The notes beneath the pieces were generated by a model. The model saw only the letters and a program-made list of their open reading frames with translations. It was not told the origin of the DNA and searched no databases. The translations under genes and the position numbers were made by a program. 64,000 nucleotides of DNA from Segetibacter koreensis DSM 18137 (GTDB lineage Bacteria > Bacteroidota > Bacteroidia > Chitinophagales > Chitinophagaceae), in NCBI RefSeq assembly GCF_000374045.1, contig NZ_KB893314.1, forward strand, positions 62,001 to 126,000, written 5' to 3'. Positions within the stretch are counted from its first letter, which is position 1; each line of letters begins with the position of its first letter. Positions 56,067 through 64,000 of the stretch are shown here, one piece after another.

Positions 56067-56179
56067 ATTTATATCAGGTAAATATTCATTTAACACAAAT
56101 TCGTTTGTTTGTGCTCCTTATAGCCTCCTATTATTTATAAATTAATGTTTCAATTACTCCTTAACTTTTTCTTATAAAA

Positions 56180-57244
56180 TCAGATTTTATACATCCAACC
56201 ATGCGTATCGGCCGCCTCACAGCTGCGAATCGCATCGAGCCGTTCTTTAATCTCCGGTGATACTTTCCATTTATCAGTATCAAATTTTATTACATAATCC
56301 TCATACCTCAACTCACAAATAGGAGAAATGGTTGCCGCAGTACCGGTGCCAAATACCTCTCGTAAATTACCTGCACGATGAGCATCGATTATTTCGTCTA
56401 TGCTTATTGATTTCTCTATCACTTCAATTCCCATATCCTGTAAAATAGTTATAACGCTGTCGCGTGTTACACCCGCCAGTATCGTTCCACTCTCTAATTC
56501 GGGGGTATACGCCTTGTCTCCTATTACAAAGAAAACGTTCATCGTACCTATCTCCTGCACATATTTATGCTCAGCAGCATCGGTCCATAACACCTGGTCG
56601 TATCCCTTTTTTTTCGCCTCTTCTGTCGGCAACAGGCTTGCCCCATAGTTAGCAGCAGCCTTGGTAAATCCTATTCCACCAGGAGCAGCGCGCGTATATT
56701 TCTCTTCTACGTAGATCCGCATTGGCTTACTGTAGTAAGGACCAGTAGGACTTAAAATGATCATAAACTTATACGTGTCTGACGGTTTTACACCAAGAAA
56801 GGGATCGGTGGAAAACATAAACGGACGAATATATAATGAATGGTCTGCCTGGTCGGGTATCCAGTTCTTATCTATATTAATTAACTGGCGCAGCCCTTCC
56901 ATAAAAATATCTTCAGGTATCGCTGGCATTTGCATTCTTTCAGCAGAAATATTAAACCGCTTAAGATTATCCAAAGGCCGGAAAATATAGCAATTCCCTT
57001 TTTTGTCTTTATAAGCTTTTATTCCCTCAAAAATTGCCTGGCCATAATGAATAGCGGCAACTGAGGGCTCAAGCAGCAATGGCTGATAAGGCTTGATTTC
57101 AATATTTTTCCATTCCCCATCTTCATAATCAGCCTCTAACATATGGTCAGTAAAATATTTACCAAAAGGAAGATTTGCTAAAGAAAGAGAGTGAAGCTTA
57201 CTGGTCTCAACTTTTTGAATATTTATATTTGGTGCTGCAACCAT
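56180..57244 (-). CDS. ilvE: Branched-chain amino acid aminotransferase
   Basis: From the ATG at 57244 (MVAAPNINIQ) this gives 354 residues; nine more codons upstream are likely not used. Seen: LEPSVAAIHYGQAIFEGIKAY, GPYYSKPMRIYVEEKYTRA, the PLP Lys in GGIGFTKAAANYGASL, and GTGTAATISP. This is a fold-type IV transaminase of the larger BCAT form. It moves amino groups to the keto acids of Leu, Ile and Val. Confidence 0.93.
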   Translation of the reverse strand: MVAAPNINIQKVETSKLHSLSLANLPFGKYFTDHMLEADYEDGEWKNIEIKPYQPLLLEPSVAAIHYGQAIFEGIKAYKDKKGNCYIFRPLDNLKRFNISAERMQMPAIPEDIFMEGLRQLINIDKNWIPDQADHSLYIRPFMFSTDPFLGVKPSDTYKFMIILSPTGPYYSKPMRIYVEEKYTRAAPGGIGFTKAAANYGASLLPTEEAKKKGYDQVLWTDAAEHKYVQEIGTMNVFFVIGDKAYTPELESGTILAGVTRDSVITILQDMGIEVIEKSISIDEIIDAHRAGNLREVFGTGTAATISPICELRYEDYVIKFDTDKWKVSPEIKERLDAIRSCEAADTHGWMYKI

Positions 57245-57301
57245 AGTATTAATTTTACCGCAAAGAAACAAAAAAAAGGCGTGCCAATCGCCAAATTATT
57301 A

Positions 57302-57859
57302 ATGCTTATGAGTGAGGACAAAATTATATTACCAGGTTTTATAATAGCAGATCTATATAAAAGTTCTCTTGTTGATATAAATCATTTTTCAACTGAATTA
57401 CAAACGTCGCAAGGAGAACCGTTATCAACAGAAAATGATATAGCAGATGCTTCTGCTGAAAAAATAAAGTACGACGGAGAAAACCTAAAAAATATTACTG
57501 TTGTTATTAATCTTCCCCGTGCAGGTCATCTAAATAAAGAAGACCTATCTTTTTTATCAAACATTTTAAAAGCTTGTCAATTAAGTATTGCAGATATTGC
57601 TATTGTAAATGCTTCTGATAAAAATGTAAACTATGCAGCAATAGAAGAACAACTAAGTGCCCGGCAAATTATTTTATTTGATGTAGAGCCTGACGTCATT
57701 CAATTGCCCTTTAGAATACCGCCTTTTCAACTACAGAAATATGCAGACTGCACCATCTTATTCGCTCCGGCGCTTTCAGCTCTTAACAAACAAACCCAGG
57801 AAGGAAAATTATTAAAAACCAAACTTTGGAATAGTTTAAAACAGCTATTTGGTATTTGA
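57302..57859 (+). CDS. Hypothetical cytosolic protein
   Basis: Starting at ATG 57302 (or 57308) this gives about 186 residues. I do not recognise the family. Seen: an acidic middle part, ITVVINLPRAGHLNKEDLSF, QIILFDVEPDVIQLP and a C-terminus ending LKTKLWNSLKQLFGI. No signal peptide or membrane segment. A LKTKLWNSL-type tail is seen in some DNA polymerase III psi-like proteins of this phylum, a weak hint only. It is divergent from ilvE. Confidence 0.55.
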   Translation: MLMSEDKIILPGFIIADLYKSSLVDINHFSTELQTSQGEPLSTENDIADASAEKIKYDGENLKNITVVINLPRAGHLNKEDLSFLSNILKACQLSIADIAIVNASDKNVNYAAIEEQLSARQIILFDVEPDVIQLPFRIPPFQLQKYADCTILFAPALSALNKQTQEGKLLKTKLWNSLKQLFGI

Positions 57860-58061
57860 CGAAAGGTTGTAAAGCAATATTGTAAAGGAATTTTTATCTC
57901 TTCTTAGGGCATTGCTTGTTTTCAACACAATTAAGAAAAAAAGGATTAGCAAGAATGTAAAACAGCAATTGCTATTGCAATTAAAAGTACATGTAGAAAG
58001 CATAAAAATTGCATAAGTAATTGTAATTCAATTTTTAATAATGATACCTTTACCAACTAAT

Positions 58062-58658
58062 ATGAATAAATTAATTTTTGCCACAAATAACGAAAATAAG
58101 GTTGCAGAAATAAAAAGCATTATTGGCGATTTGTTCAATGTGGTTTCTTTGAAAGACTCCGGTATAGAAAAAGATATTCCGGAGCCGCATGAGACTTTAG
58201 AGGAAAATGCAAGTGAAAAATCGTGGACTATTTATAATCTGACCGGTGAAAATTGTTTTAGCGAAGACACAGGCCTTGAAACAGAAGCGCTTAATGGAGA
58301 GCCGGGTGTTAAAAGTGCAAGGTATGCAGGTGAAGGAAGAAGCTTTACAGACAATATACAAAAACTGCTGACACTGTTAAACGGAGTTGAAAACCGCAAA
58401 GCACGTTTTCGCACTGTTATTTCACTGATTATTGATGGTCAGGAACATCTGTTTTCAGGGAGTTGTGAGGGTCATATAGGGTTAGAGCCTAAAGGCGAAA
58501 AAGGATTTGGATATGATCCTGTATTTATACCTGTTGGTGACACCCGCACCTTTGCAGAAATGAGCCTTGAAGATAAAAATATTTATAGCCATAGAAAGAA
58601 AGCGACCGCCCAGTTACTGTCATTTTTGTCCCAGTACGGGAAGAAAATGTACCAATAA
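58062..58658 (+). CDS. rdgB: Non-canonical purine NTP pyrophosphatase (ITPase/HAM1)
   Basis: From the ATG at 58062 (MNKLIFATNNENKVAEI) this gives 198 residues; the seven extra codons upstream are not typical. Seen: the N-terminal TNNENK nucleotide site, SEDTGLETEALNGEPGVKSA and GFGYDPVFIP, all RdgB hallmarks. It removes ITP, dITP and XTP from the nucleotide pool. Confidence 0.95.
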   Translation: MNKLIFATNNENKVAEIKSIIGDLFNVVSLKDSGIEKDIPEPHETLEENASEKSWTIYNLTGENCFSEDTGLETEALNGEPGVKSARYAGEGRSFTDNIQKLLTLLNGVENRKARFRTVISLIIDGQEHLFSGSCEGHIGLEPKGEKGFGYDPVFIPVGDTRTFAEMSLEDKNIYSHRKKATAQLLSFLSQYGKKMYQ

Positions 58659-58789
58659 GAGATTTTTTTTAACAAATTTGCAACTATGTAAACAATCTTA
58701 TCGTCTTTAGCAACAAGTGCAGCAGTGCCTATTTTCAATACTCAACTTCTATTGGAGTTAAGTATCAATTTCTGATAAACAAAACTACT

Positions 58790-59014
58790 ATGACCAGACA
58801 GTGTATTATACCTCCTCCCCACGTATGGGGCAAAATTGAAGAAATTTTGGATAAGCAGGATGCAGCAAGAAAACATACTGAAAAATTAATTTCAGATACT
58901 TTTCTAAAATCACGAAATGCACGTCGTCTAAACTTTTTCTTTACCGTGTTTTTTAGTGCAGGTTTAGTTGCGTTAGTAATTTTAAAATATTCAGGTCATA
59001 TAAAAGAGAGTTAA
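58790..59014 (+). CDS. Small hypothetical protein with one membrane segment
   Basis: This 74-residue protein has a polar N-terminal part (KIEEILDKQDAARKHTEKLI, probably helical) and one hydrophobic segment near residues 49-67 (FFFTVFFSAGLVALVIL). I do not recognise it. It lies between rdgB and a thioesterase gene, 15 nt before the latter, so it may belong to the same transcript. Confidence 0.5.
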   Translation: MTRQCIIPPPHVWGKIEEILDKQDAARKHTEKLISDTFLKSRNARRLNFFFTVFFSAGLVALVILKYSGHIKES

Positions 59015-59029
59015 CTGATACTATTTTCA

Positions 59030-59479
59030 ATGGAAAGAATAAAGGTGTCCCTTTCCGGTAATTACGCTTTTTCCACAATCATTGCAATACGTATTACCGA
59101 CGTTAATTACGGGGGACATGTGGGCAACGATGTGTTTTTATCGTTAGTACACGAGGCACGACTACAATTTTTACAACATTACGGATACACGGAATTGAAC
59201 TTTGGCGGTACAGGTTTAATAATGGCTGATGCCGGAATAGAATTTAAACGTGAGCTTGTATACAAGGATGAAGTAAAAATATCAGTAACCGCAACAGGTT
59301 TTGATAAGTTAGGTTTTGATATTTTATATCTAATGGAAGTAAAAGAAGGTGATAAATGGATAACGGCAGGAAAAGTAAAAACAGGAATGGCCTGCTATGA
59401 TTATGCGGCCAAAAAGAGAGTACCTGTGCCAAAAGAAGCTATCGAGAAATTAACTGCTAACATGGAGACGAAAATATAA
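59030..59479 (+). CDS. Hotdog-fold acyl-CoA thioesterase (YbgC/FadM-like)
   Basis: This 149-residue protein has IRITDVNYGGHVGNDVFLSL with the Asp/Asn-Gly-His site of 4-hydroxybenzoyl-CoA thioesterase-type enzymes, FLQHYGYTELNFGG and MADAGIEFKRELVYKDEV. It would hydrolyse acyl-CoA thioesters; the acyl chain is not known. It lies next to a small membrane-protein gene. Confidence 0.85.
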   Translation: MERIKVSLSGNYAFSTIIAIRITDVNYGGHVGNDVFLSLVHEARLQFLQHYGYTELNFGGTGLIMADAGIEFKRELVYKDEVKISVTATGFDKLGFDILYLMEVKEGDKWITAGKVKTGMACYDYAAKKRVPVPKEAIEKLTANMETKI

Positions 59480-59563
59480 ATATATAGAGGACAAACTTCA
59501 ATAATCAGAAAATACCGTAAAAATCCTTAATCCTATTTCATCGTTATCTTTTACAGATTCAAA

Positions 59564-59577
59564 TACTTTGCAAAGTA
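59564..59577. other. 14-bp perfect palindrome between convergent genes
   Basis: TACTTTGCAAAGTA lies between the ends of the thioesterase gene (plus) and aroE (minus). It has no loop, so it is not an obvious terminator. Each half resembles a -7 element (TACTTTG). Could be a binding site or a chance event. Confidence 0.4.
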
Positions 59578-59606
59578 CAATTTTCAAACAGAATACCACT
59601 TCCAGT

Positions 59607-60356
59607 TCAGGGCGTAGTATCTTCATTCCAGATCTTCCAGCTTTCTTCGGCCTGGATAATCAACATATCTGATCCGTTTTTTGTAATAGCTCCTTTTTCG
59701 GCTCCCTTTTTTAGAAACAAAGTTTGTTCGGGATTATATACAAGATCGTACAAGTAATGTTCTTTACCAAGATGTTCATAAGGAATACCAGGACAACTAT
59801 TTACAACAGGATACATTCCTAAAGGAGTTGTATTTATTATCAGTTTATACTTATTAACTATTTCCCTGGTTACTTCATCATAAGTAAGACAACTACTACC
59901 CGGTTTGCTAATTCTCGAAACAAATAAAAATTGTATCCCTAATTTCTTAAGAACAAATTCCACGGCAGCAGCGGCACCTCCCGTTCCTAATATAAGCGCG
60001 TGAGTATGGGCAGTAGTGAGATTTGGCAGCAGCGATTTTTCAAAACCAATAACATCAGTATTATAGCCGGTAAGTTTTCCTTCTTTTATTTTAATACAAT
60101 TACATGCGCCTGTCTTCTCAACTGCTTCTGTAAAATTTTGCAAAAACGGAAAAACGTCTTTTTTGTATGGTATTGTTACATTAAGTCCTTCCAGCTCAGG
60201 ATTGTTTGTTAGAAGTGATTGAAATTCGTCAATAGATTTTATAGGAAAAGCCTCATAAACACAATCAGAATGTCCCTCTCTTTTAAATTTTTCAGCGAAA
60301 AAGGCAGGAGAAAACGAGTGAGACAAAGGATAACCAATTAATCCGAATTTTCTCAT
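59607..60356 (-). CDS. aroE: Shikimate dehydrogenase
   Basis: This 249-residue enzyme reduces 3-dehydroshikimate to shikimate with NADPH. Seen: GLIGYPLSHSFSPAFFAEKF, the catalytic Lys in NVTIPYKKDVFPF, the catalytic Asp in YNTDVIGFEKSL, GTGGAAAAVEFVL as the nucleotide loop, and NTTPLGMYP. Slightly shorter than the E. coli enzyme (272), as is usual in this phylum. It overlaps the upstream ComA-like gene by 4 nt. Confidence 0.94.
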   Translation of the reverse strand: MRKFGLIGYPLSHSFSPAFFAEKFKREGHSDCVYEAFPIKSIDEFQSLLTNNPELEGLNVTIPYKKDVFPFLQNFTEAVEKTGACNCIKIKEGKLTGYNTDVIGFEKSLLPNLTTAHTHALILGTGGAAAAVEFVLKKLGIQFLFVSRISKPGSSCLTYDEVTREIVNKYKLIINTTPLGMYPVVNSCPGIPYEHLGKEHYLYDLVYNPEQTLFLKKGAEKGAITKNGSDMLIIQAEESWKIWNEDTTP

Positions 60357-61126
60357 ACAATTTCCGGCTTGTCAAGGTAAAGATTAAAAGTATCTCCCCT
60401 TAAACCGATTCTCATCGCTTCTAAAGGAATAATTTCTGAAGGTGCAATATTTCCAAGATTTACATTACAACCTACCAACTCAAGAAAATATAATTGCTGA
60501 TCTTTTTGTGGGGCTTCCCATAAAATTCTTTCGGCAGGTATTTGCGTCAGTATTTCCTGTACAAGTCCTTCCCTGACCTCCCCGGTACCGCGGTAAATAC
60601 CTACCGTTCCGGCTTCCCTTGCCTCGGCAATTACATACGAAGATCCCGCTTCCAGTTCAGCCTTCATCAGTTCTATCCATTTATAAGGAGGTATAATATG
60701 GGCGGCATCTTTACTGCCAACCTCACTTAATACGGTTCCGAATTTTGTCAGTTTTTCTATATAACCGCATTTTTCTGCATGAGGAATTGTTATAGAACCA
60801 TCACTGACTTCTACGTATGTGATACCAAAATCACGCATCATTTTAATATACGCTTCAAATTGATTTCTGATTAAAAAAGCTTCAAACAAAGTACCTCCAA
60901 AATAAACAGCAATACCCGCCTTTTGATACACTTCAATCTTCTGTTGTAAATTAGGTGTAACGAATGCGGTACCAAAACCAAGCTTAATAATATCGATATG
61001 AGGCGATCCTACACTTACCAGGTTCTCGGCTTCCACTACACTTAGACCCTTATCCATAATCATTGTAATACCGTATTTTCTGGGTTTAGGTGTTCTTACA
61101 GGTATCTGGCTTAAATTAAAATTCAT
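60353..61126 (-). CDS. Phosphosulfolactate synthase-like protein (ComA family)
   Basis: Starting at the ATG at 61126 (MNFNLSQIPVRTPKPRKYG) this has about 257 residues, the usual size; an ATG 25 codons earlier gives an unlikely Cys-rich extension. Seen: GITMIMDKGLSVVEAENL, IDIIKLGFGTAFVTPN, EVSDGSITIPHAEK and PPYKWIELMKAELEAG. The ComA family joins sulfite to phosphoenolpyruvate. In Bacteroidota its physiological use is not well settled. It overlaps aroE by 4 nt. Confidence 0.85.
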   Translation of the reverse strand: MNFNLSQIPVRTPKPRKYGITMIMDKGLSVVEAENLVSVGSPHIDIIKLGFGTAFVTPNLQQKIEVYQKAGIAVYFGGTLFEAFLIRNQFEAYIKMMRDFGITYVEVSDGSITIPHAEKCGYIEKLTKFGTVLSEVGSKDAAHIIPPYKWIELMKAELEAGSSYVIAEAREAGTVGIYRGTGEVREGLVQEILTQIPAERILWEAPQKDQQLYFLELVGCNVNLGNIAPSEIIPLEAMRIGLRGDTFNLYLDKPEIV

Positions 61127-61160
61127 TTCTGCGTTACTAATTTTAGTTTTGGTAGGAACG

Positions 61161-61168
61161 CAAAAATA
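61161..61168 (-). promoter_or_regulatory. Probable -7 element of the ComA-like gene
   Basis: TATTTTTG on the minus strand, 35 nt upstream of the start at 61126, matches TAnnTTTG. No TTTG lies at the proper -33 spacing. It supports the start at 61126 rather than at 61201, which lies upstream of it. Confidence 0.45.
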
Positions 61169-61213
61169 GGGATTGCAGCTGAAACTATAATTTAACGCCA
61201 CGTATTCATATTG

Positions 61214-61247
61214 TTTGTACTGCTGAATATTCTATTCTTTATTTTTG
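61214..61247 (+). promoter_or_regulatory. Probable promoter of the thioredoxin-like gene
   Basis: TTTG (61214-61217) and TATTTTTG (61240-61247) are separated by 22 bp, slightly more than the usual 19-21. The start codon lies 35 nt downstream. Confidence 0.55.
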
Positions 61248-61281
61248 GCGAAATATTCAAAACAATTAATAATAAAAATTT

Positions 61282-61794
61282 ATGAGAATGATATTGTTTC
61301 TTCTGTCAACAATATTAATATCAATCTGTGCAAACGCCCAAACTAATAAAAACACAGCTCCTGCCGATACTTTAGCGCCATACCAGAGAGATCATTCTAT
61401 TCCTTCGTTTAAAATTCAAATGCCAGATGGTAAGTGGTTTAGTAAAACAAACCTTCAGCCTAACAGACCGACTTTAATTTTGTATTTCAGTCCTGATTGT
61501 GGTCATTGCCAACTGGAGACAGAAGAATTATTAAGTAAAATGAAGGAATTTAACAACCTGCAAATTGTAATGATAACCAGCAGGCCGTTTGAAGATATGA
61601 AGAGTTTTGCGGAGCGTTATATGATTAAGCGCTTTCCTTCCATCAAAATAGGAGCTGACCCCGCAAGATTGGTCACCACGTTTTATGATGTTAAGTTTAC
61701 TCCTTTCTCTGCTTTGTATGATAAAAAGGGAAAGCTTGTGAAAGTGTACGAGAAAGGAATTGACATGGAAGAGATGGCGAGTATAGTCAAATAA
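61282..61794 (+). CDS. TlpA-like secreted thioredoxin-family protein
   Basis: This 170-residue protein begins with a signal peptide (MRMILFLLSTILISICANAQ, cleavage after the Ala-Gln stretch). The thioredoxin fold follows with the redox motif CGHC in YFSPDCGHCQLE near residue 72 and a cis-Pro in FTPFS. It would act on disulfides outside the inner membrane. A terminator follows at 61883. Confidence 0.88.
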   Translation: MRMILFLLSTILISICANAQTNKNTAPADTLAPYQRDHSIPSFKIQMPDGKWFSKTNLQPNRPTLILYFSPDCGHCQLETEELLSKMKEFNNLQIVMITSRPFEDMKSFAERYMIKRFPSIKIGADPARLVTTFYDVKFTPFSALYDKKGKLVKVYEKGIDMEEMASIVK

Positions 61795-61882
61795 TACGCT
61801 TTCTATTCTAAATTAAAAAGTTCTTTATATAGCAATCTAATTTCCCGAGGTTCTTCACTCTGTTGGCACAACCGGCAGTAAT

Positions 61883-61930
61883 AATACTCCTATTGATCGT
61901 CACAATCAACAGGAGTATTTTTTTCTTTTT
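61883..61930 (+). terminator. Terminator after the thioredoxin-like gene
   Basis: AATACTCCTATTGAT pairs with ATCAACAGGAGTATT (one A-C mismatch), with a loop of about 6 nt, then TTTTTTCTTTTT. It lies about 90 nt after the stop. Confidence 0.8.
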
Positions 61931-62087
61931 AGTATAAATAATTTTATATCCAATTTTCTATATTGAACCGTTACCTAAAATCTTTATTGTAACAGTTCGC
62001 CAATAATTGCTGCAGTTCATTCAATAAATTATACAGGCGATAATATTTATGATACAAATAATTTTATTTCTGTAATATTTTGCTTCT

Positions 62088-63740
62088 ATGATAAAATATT
62101 TGCCAGCACTGATTTTACTTTTTTGTTTCAACCAGGTCAAATCGCAGCCACTCATTTCATTTGATACTGTAGTAAGCGGATTGTCGAAACCGGTAGATAT
62201 AAAAGAAGTAAATGATAGCTCGCACCGTCTTTTTATAGTGGAGCAAACAGGTAAAATACGAATATGGAATGGCACATCTCTTTTACCCTCTCCCTACCTC
62301 GATGTTGCATCAAAGATAACTACCTCGGGAGGCGAACAAGGACTGCTTAGCCTTGCTTTTCATCCTAACTATAGCAGCAACGGTTACTTTTATATTTACT
62401 ATACAAATATATCGGGTGACATTACTATTGCACGTTATACCCGCTCTTCTGCCGATGTAGCAGACTCTTCTTCTGGGGTAATTCTCATGACCATTCCAAA
62501 GCCCTTTGCAAATCATAATGGTGGAAATCTTGTTTTTGGGGCTGACGGGTATTTGTATTTCGGAACCGGGGATGGAGGTTCGGCCGGAGACCCCAACAAT
62601 AATGCACAAAATGTCTCTTCTTTATTGGGCAAAATGCTTCGAATTGATGTAAATAACGCTAACCCACCATACTACCGCATACCTGCTACCAATCCTTTTG
62701 CTGGAAGTACAACAAAACGGCCAGAAATAATTGCATCAGGTCTCAGAAATCCGTGGCGTTGGAGCTTTGACAAACAAAGTGGAGATATGTGGATTGGAGA
62801 TGTAGGACAAAACGCCTGGGAGGAAGTTGACTGTGTAAAGGCAGACAGTATTCTTAATAAAAATTATGGTTGGCACTGTTATGAAGGAACACATCCATAC
62901 AATTCAAATTGCTCTGCACAATCAAACAATGTTTTTCCAATTTTTGAATACTCACATAATAATGCTACAGGAGGACTATCTATAACCGGCGGTTACGTGT
63001 ACAGGGGAAGCGAATTTCCTTCCCTGCAAGGCTTTTATATTTGTACCGATTACTTAAGCAGTAATGGTTGGTTAATAAAGCCTGGTGACAATGGCGGGTG
63101 GAACAGTACTATGCAAACCAACTGGCCGGCGGGTATCAGCTCTTTTGGTGAAAGAGCCGATGGTACTCTATATGCTACCACTTTAAGCGGCACTTTGTAT
63201 AAAGTTGTTGCAAGTAACGCATTACCGGTACGCCTCGCATCTCTTACAGGAAGGGAAACAGGAACGAAATATGAAATAAACTGGCAGGTACAGAATGAAG
63301 AAAAAGGAGACATTTACATAATAGAAAAGAGAATTGGACCATCTGATCTCTTCACCGAGGTTAGCAGAATAACTGCAGAAAGTGAAAAGGCTTCAAATAA
63401 CTACTCTTTAAAAGTACCCCTGACCTCAGGACAAACCTTTTACCGCCTCAAAATTATTTCTGTCACAGGCCAGGTTAGTTATTCTAACATCATTAGTGCA
63501 AATGGTATTAACCGGCAAATGCTAAGAGCCTTTATCACAGGAACAATTCTTATGCTCAAACTTCCGTCGAAAACTACTACCATTGAATTATATGATGCTG
63601 CCGGAAAATCTGTGCTAAAGCAGGAAACAGACCCTACCTCTTCCCAAACAAATATCCCTCTTACAACTATAGCAAAAGGGATAATAACAATAAGAGCGCT
63701 GGCAGATAACGAGTGGCAGGTTACAAGAGTACTCTATTAA
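62088..63740 (+). CDS. Secreted PQQ-type sugar dehydrogenase with T9SS sorting tail
   Basis: This 550-residue protein has a signal peptide (MIKYLPALILLFCFNQVKSQ), then a beta-propeller of the glucose/sorbosone dehydrogenase family (about 25-375) with GEQGLLSLAFHPNY, the catalytic-type His in FANHNGGNLVFGADGYLYFG, and GLRNPWRWSFD. A domain near 380-480 begins LPVRLASLTGRE, and the last 70 residues (ELYDAAGKSVLKQ ... IAKGIITIRAL) are a type-A T9SS C-terminal sorting domain. It would be exported by T9SS and act at the cell surface; the sugar substrate is not known. Confidence 0.9.
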   Translation: MIKYLPALILLFCFNQVKSQPLISFDTVVSGLSKPVDIKEVNDSSHRLFIVEQTGKIRIWNGTSLLPSPYLDVASKITTSGGEQGLLSLAFHPNYSSNGYFYIYYTNISGDITIARYTRSSADVADSSSGVILMTIPKPFANHNGGNLVFGADGYLYFGTGDGGSAGDPNNNAQNVSSLLGKMLRIDVNNANPPYYRIPATNPFAGSTTKRPEIIASGLRNPWRWSFDKQSGDMWIGDVGQNAWEEVDCVKADSILNKNYGWHCYEGTHPYNSNCSAQSNNVFPIFEYSHNNATGGLSITGGYVYRGSEFPSLQGFYICTDYLSSNGWLIKPGDNGGWNSTMQTNWPAGISSFGERADGTLYATTLSGTLYKVVASNALPVRLASLTGRETGTKYEINWQVQNEEKGDIYIIEKRIGPSDLFTEVSRITAESEKASNNYSLKVPLTSGQTFYRLKIISVTGQVSYSNIISANGINRQMLRAFITGTILMLKLPSKTTTIELYDAAGKSVLKQETDPTSSQTNIPLTTIAKGIITIRALADNEWQVTRVLY

Positions 63741-64000
63741 AAGCTATGTTGTATGTATCGTTAATAAAGCAACCTTTGGTGATGGTTGTACGGTAAAATG
63801 AAGGCACGTGGCAGGAAATTTAGAAACTCGTGTACGATCTGTTTCCATATTCTTTTCTGGTAAATAAAAAATCAATTTGTTATTATTTTGCAGAATCGCA
63901 TATACGGCTTGCGCAGCCGTTATGTTTCTTTATTTTTACTATTCAAACTTTAACTTTCTGAAGAGATTTATTTCCATAACTGGCAGAATAGTATTAAGCA

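Noticed and set aside
57245-57271. Nine-codon extension of ilvE
   Set aside because: The residues (MFLCGKINT) do not fit the family start; ATG at 57244 is better placed.
61127-61201. Twenty-five-codon extension of the ComA-like protein
   Set aside because: A probable -7 element lies inside it (61161-61168) and the family starts at about 61126.
1-64000. CRISPR arrays, tRNA or rRNA genes, insertion sequences
   Set aside because: None seen: no regular spaced repeats, no cloverleaf sequences, no transposase-like proteins.

Overview
The window reads as a chromosomal segment of a low-GC Bacteroidota bacterium, most likely a Chitinophagaceae-type member (inference). The supports are Bacteroidota-style promoters (TTTG / TAnnTTTG) without strong Shine-Dalgarno sites, a type IX secretion (T9SS) tail on a secreted enzyme, a Bacteroidota-type polysaccharide export set, and the protein style of the housekeeping genes. 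No rRNA, tRNA, CRISPR array or transposase was seen.

Layout. (1) 1-2075, minus strand: start of the S10 ribosomal operon, rpsJ-rplC-rplD-rplW, with rplW cut by the window edge. (2) 2433-51090, all minus strand: a polysaccharide locus of about 48.7 kb. Read in transcription order it has a WecA-like initiating transferase, an outer-membrane export lipoprotein (Wza-like), a Wzc-like tyrosine kinase, an ABC exporter (one Wzm, two Wzt), about 20 glycosyltransferases (GT2, GT4, GT11, GT32 and others), three FkbM and two other methyltransferase-like proteins, three acyltransferases, a Wzy-like polymerase, an exosortase, and the sugar-nucleotide enzymes. The last group covers a UDP-HexNAc dehydrogenase, RfbB/C/A, UDP-glucose dehydrogenase, UDP-xylose synthase, Gmd and Fcl. 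(3) 51459-52154, plus: a DUF4184 membrane protein. (4) 52427-56005, minus: the str genes rpsL-rpsG and fusA. (5) 56180-63740: a housekeeping block with ilvE, an unknown protein, rdgB, a small membrane protein, a thioesterase, aroE, a ComA-like phosphosulfolactate synthase, a TlpA-like thioredoxin and a T9SS-tailed PQQ-type sugar dehydrogenase.

How it works together (inference). The sugar-nucleotide genes would supply GDP-L-fucose, UDP-glucuronate, UDP-xylose, a dTDP-6-deoxyhexose and a UDP-HexNAc uronate. The glycosyltransferases, including an alpha-1,2-fucosyltransferase, build the chain on undecaprenyl phosphate. Methyl and acyl groups decorate or cap it. Export goes by Wzm/Wzt and the OPX/kinase pair. 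The presence of both an ABC exporter and a Wzy-like polymerase, with no obvious Wzx flippase, suggests two polymers or a mixed pathway. An exosortase suggests that sorted surface proteins are tied to this polysaccharide.

Most notable points: the polysaccharide locus sits between fusA and rpsJ, which are normally neighbours; two Wzt proteins with near-identical ATPase halves but different C-terminal domains share one Wzm; there is an exosortase without a visible target; REP-like hairpins lie in the spacers around the exporter genes; and a GIY-YIG nuclease remnant lies inside the locus.
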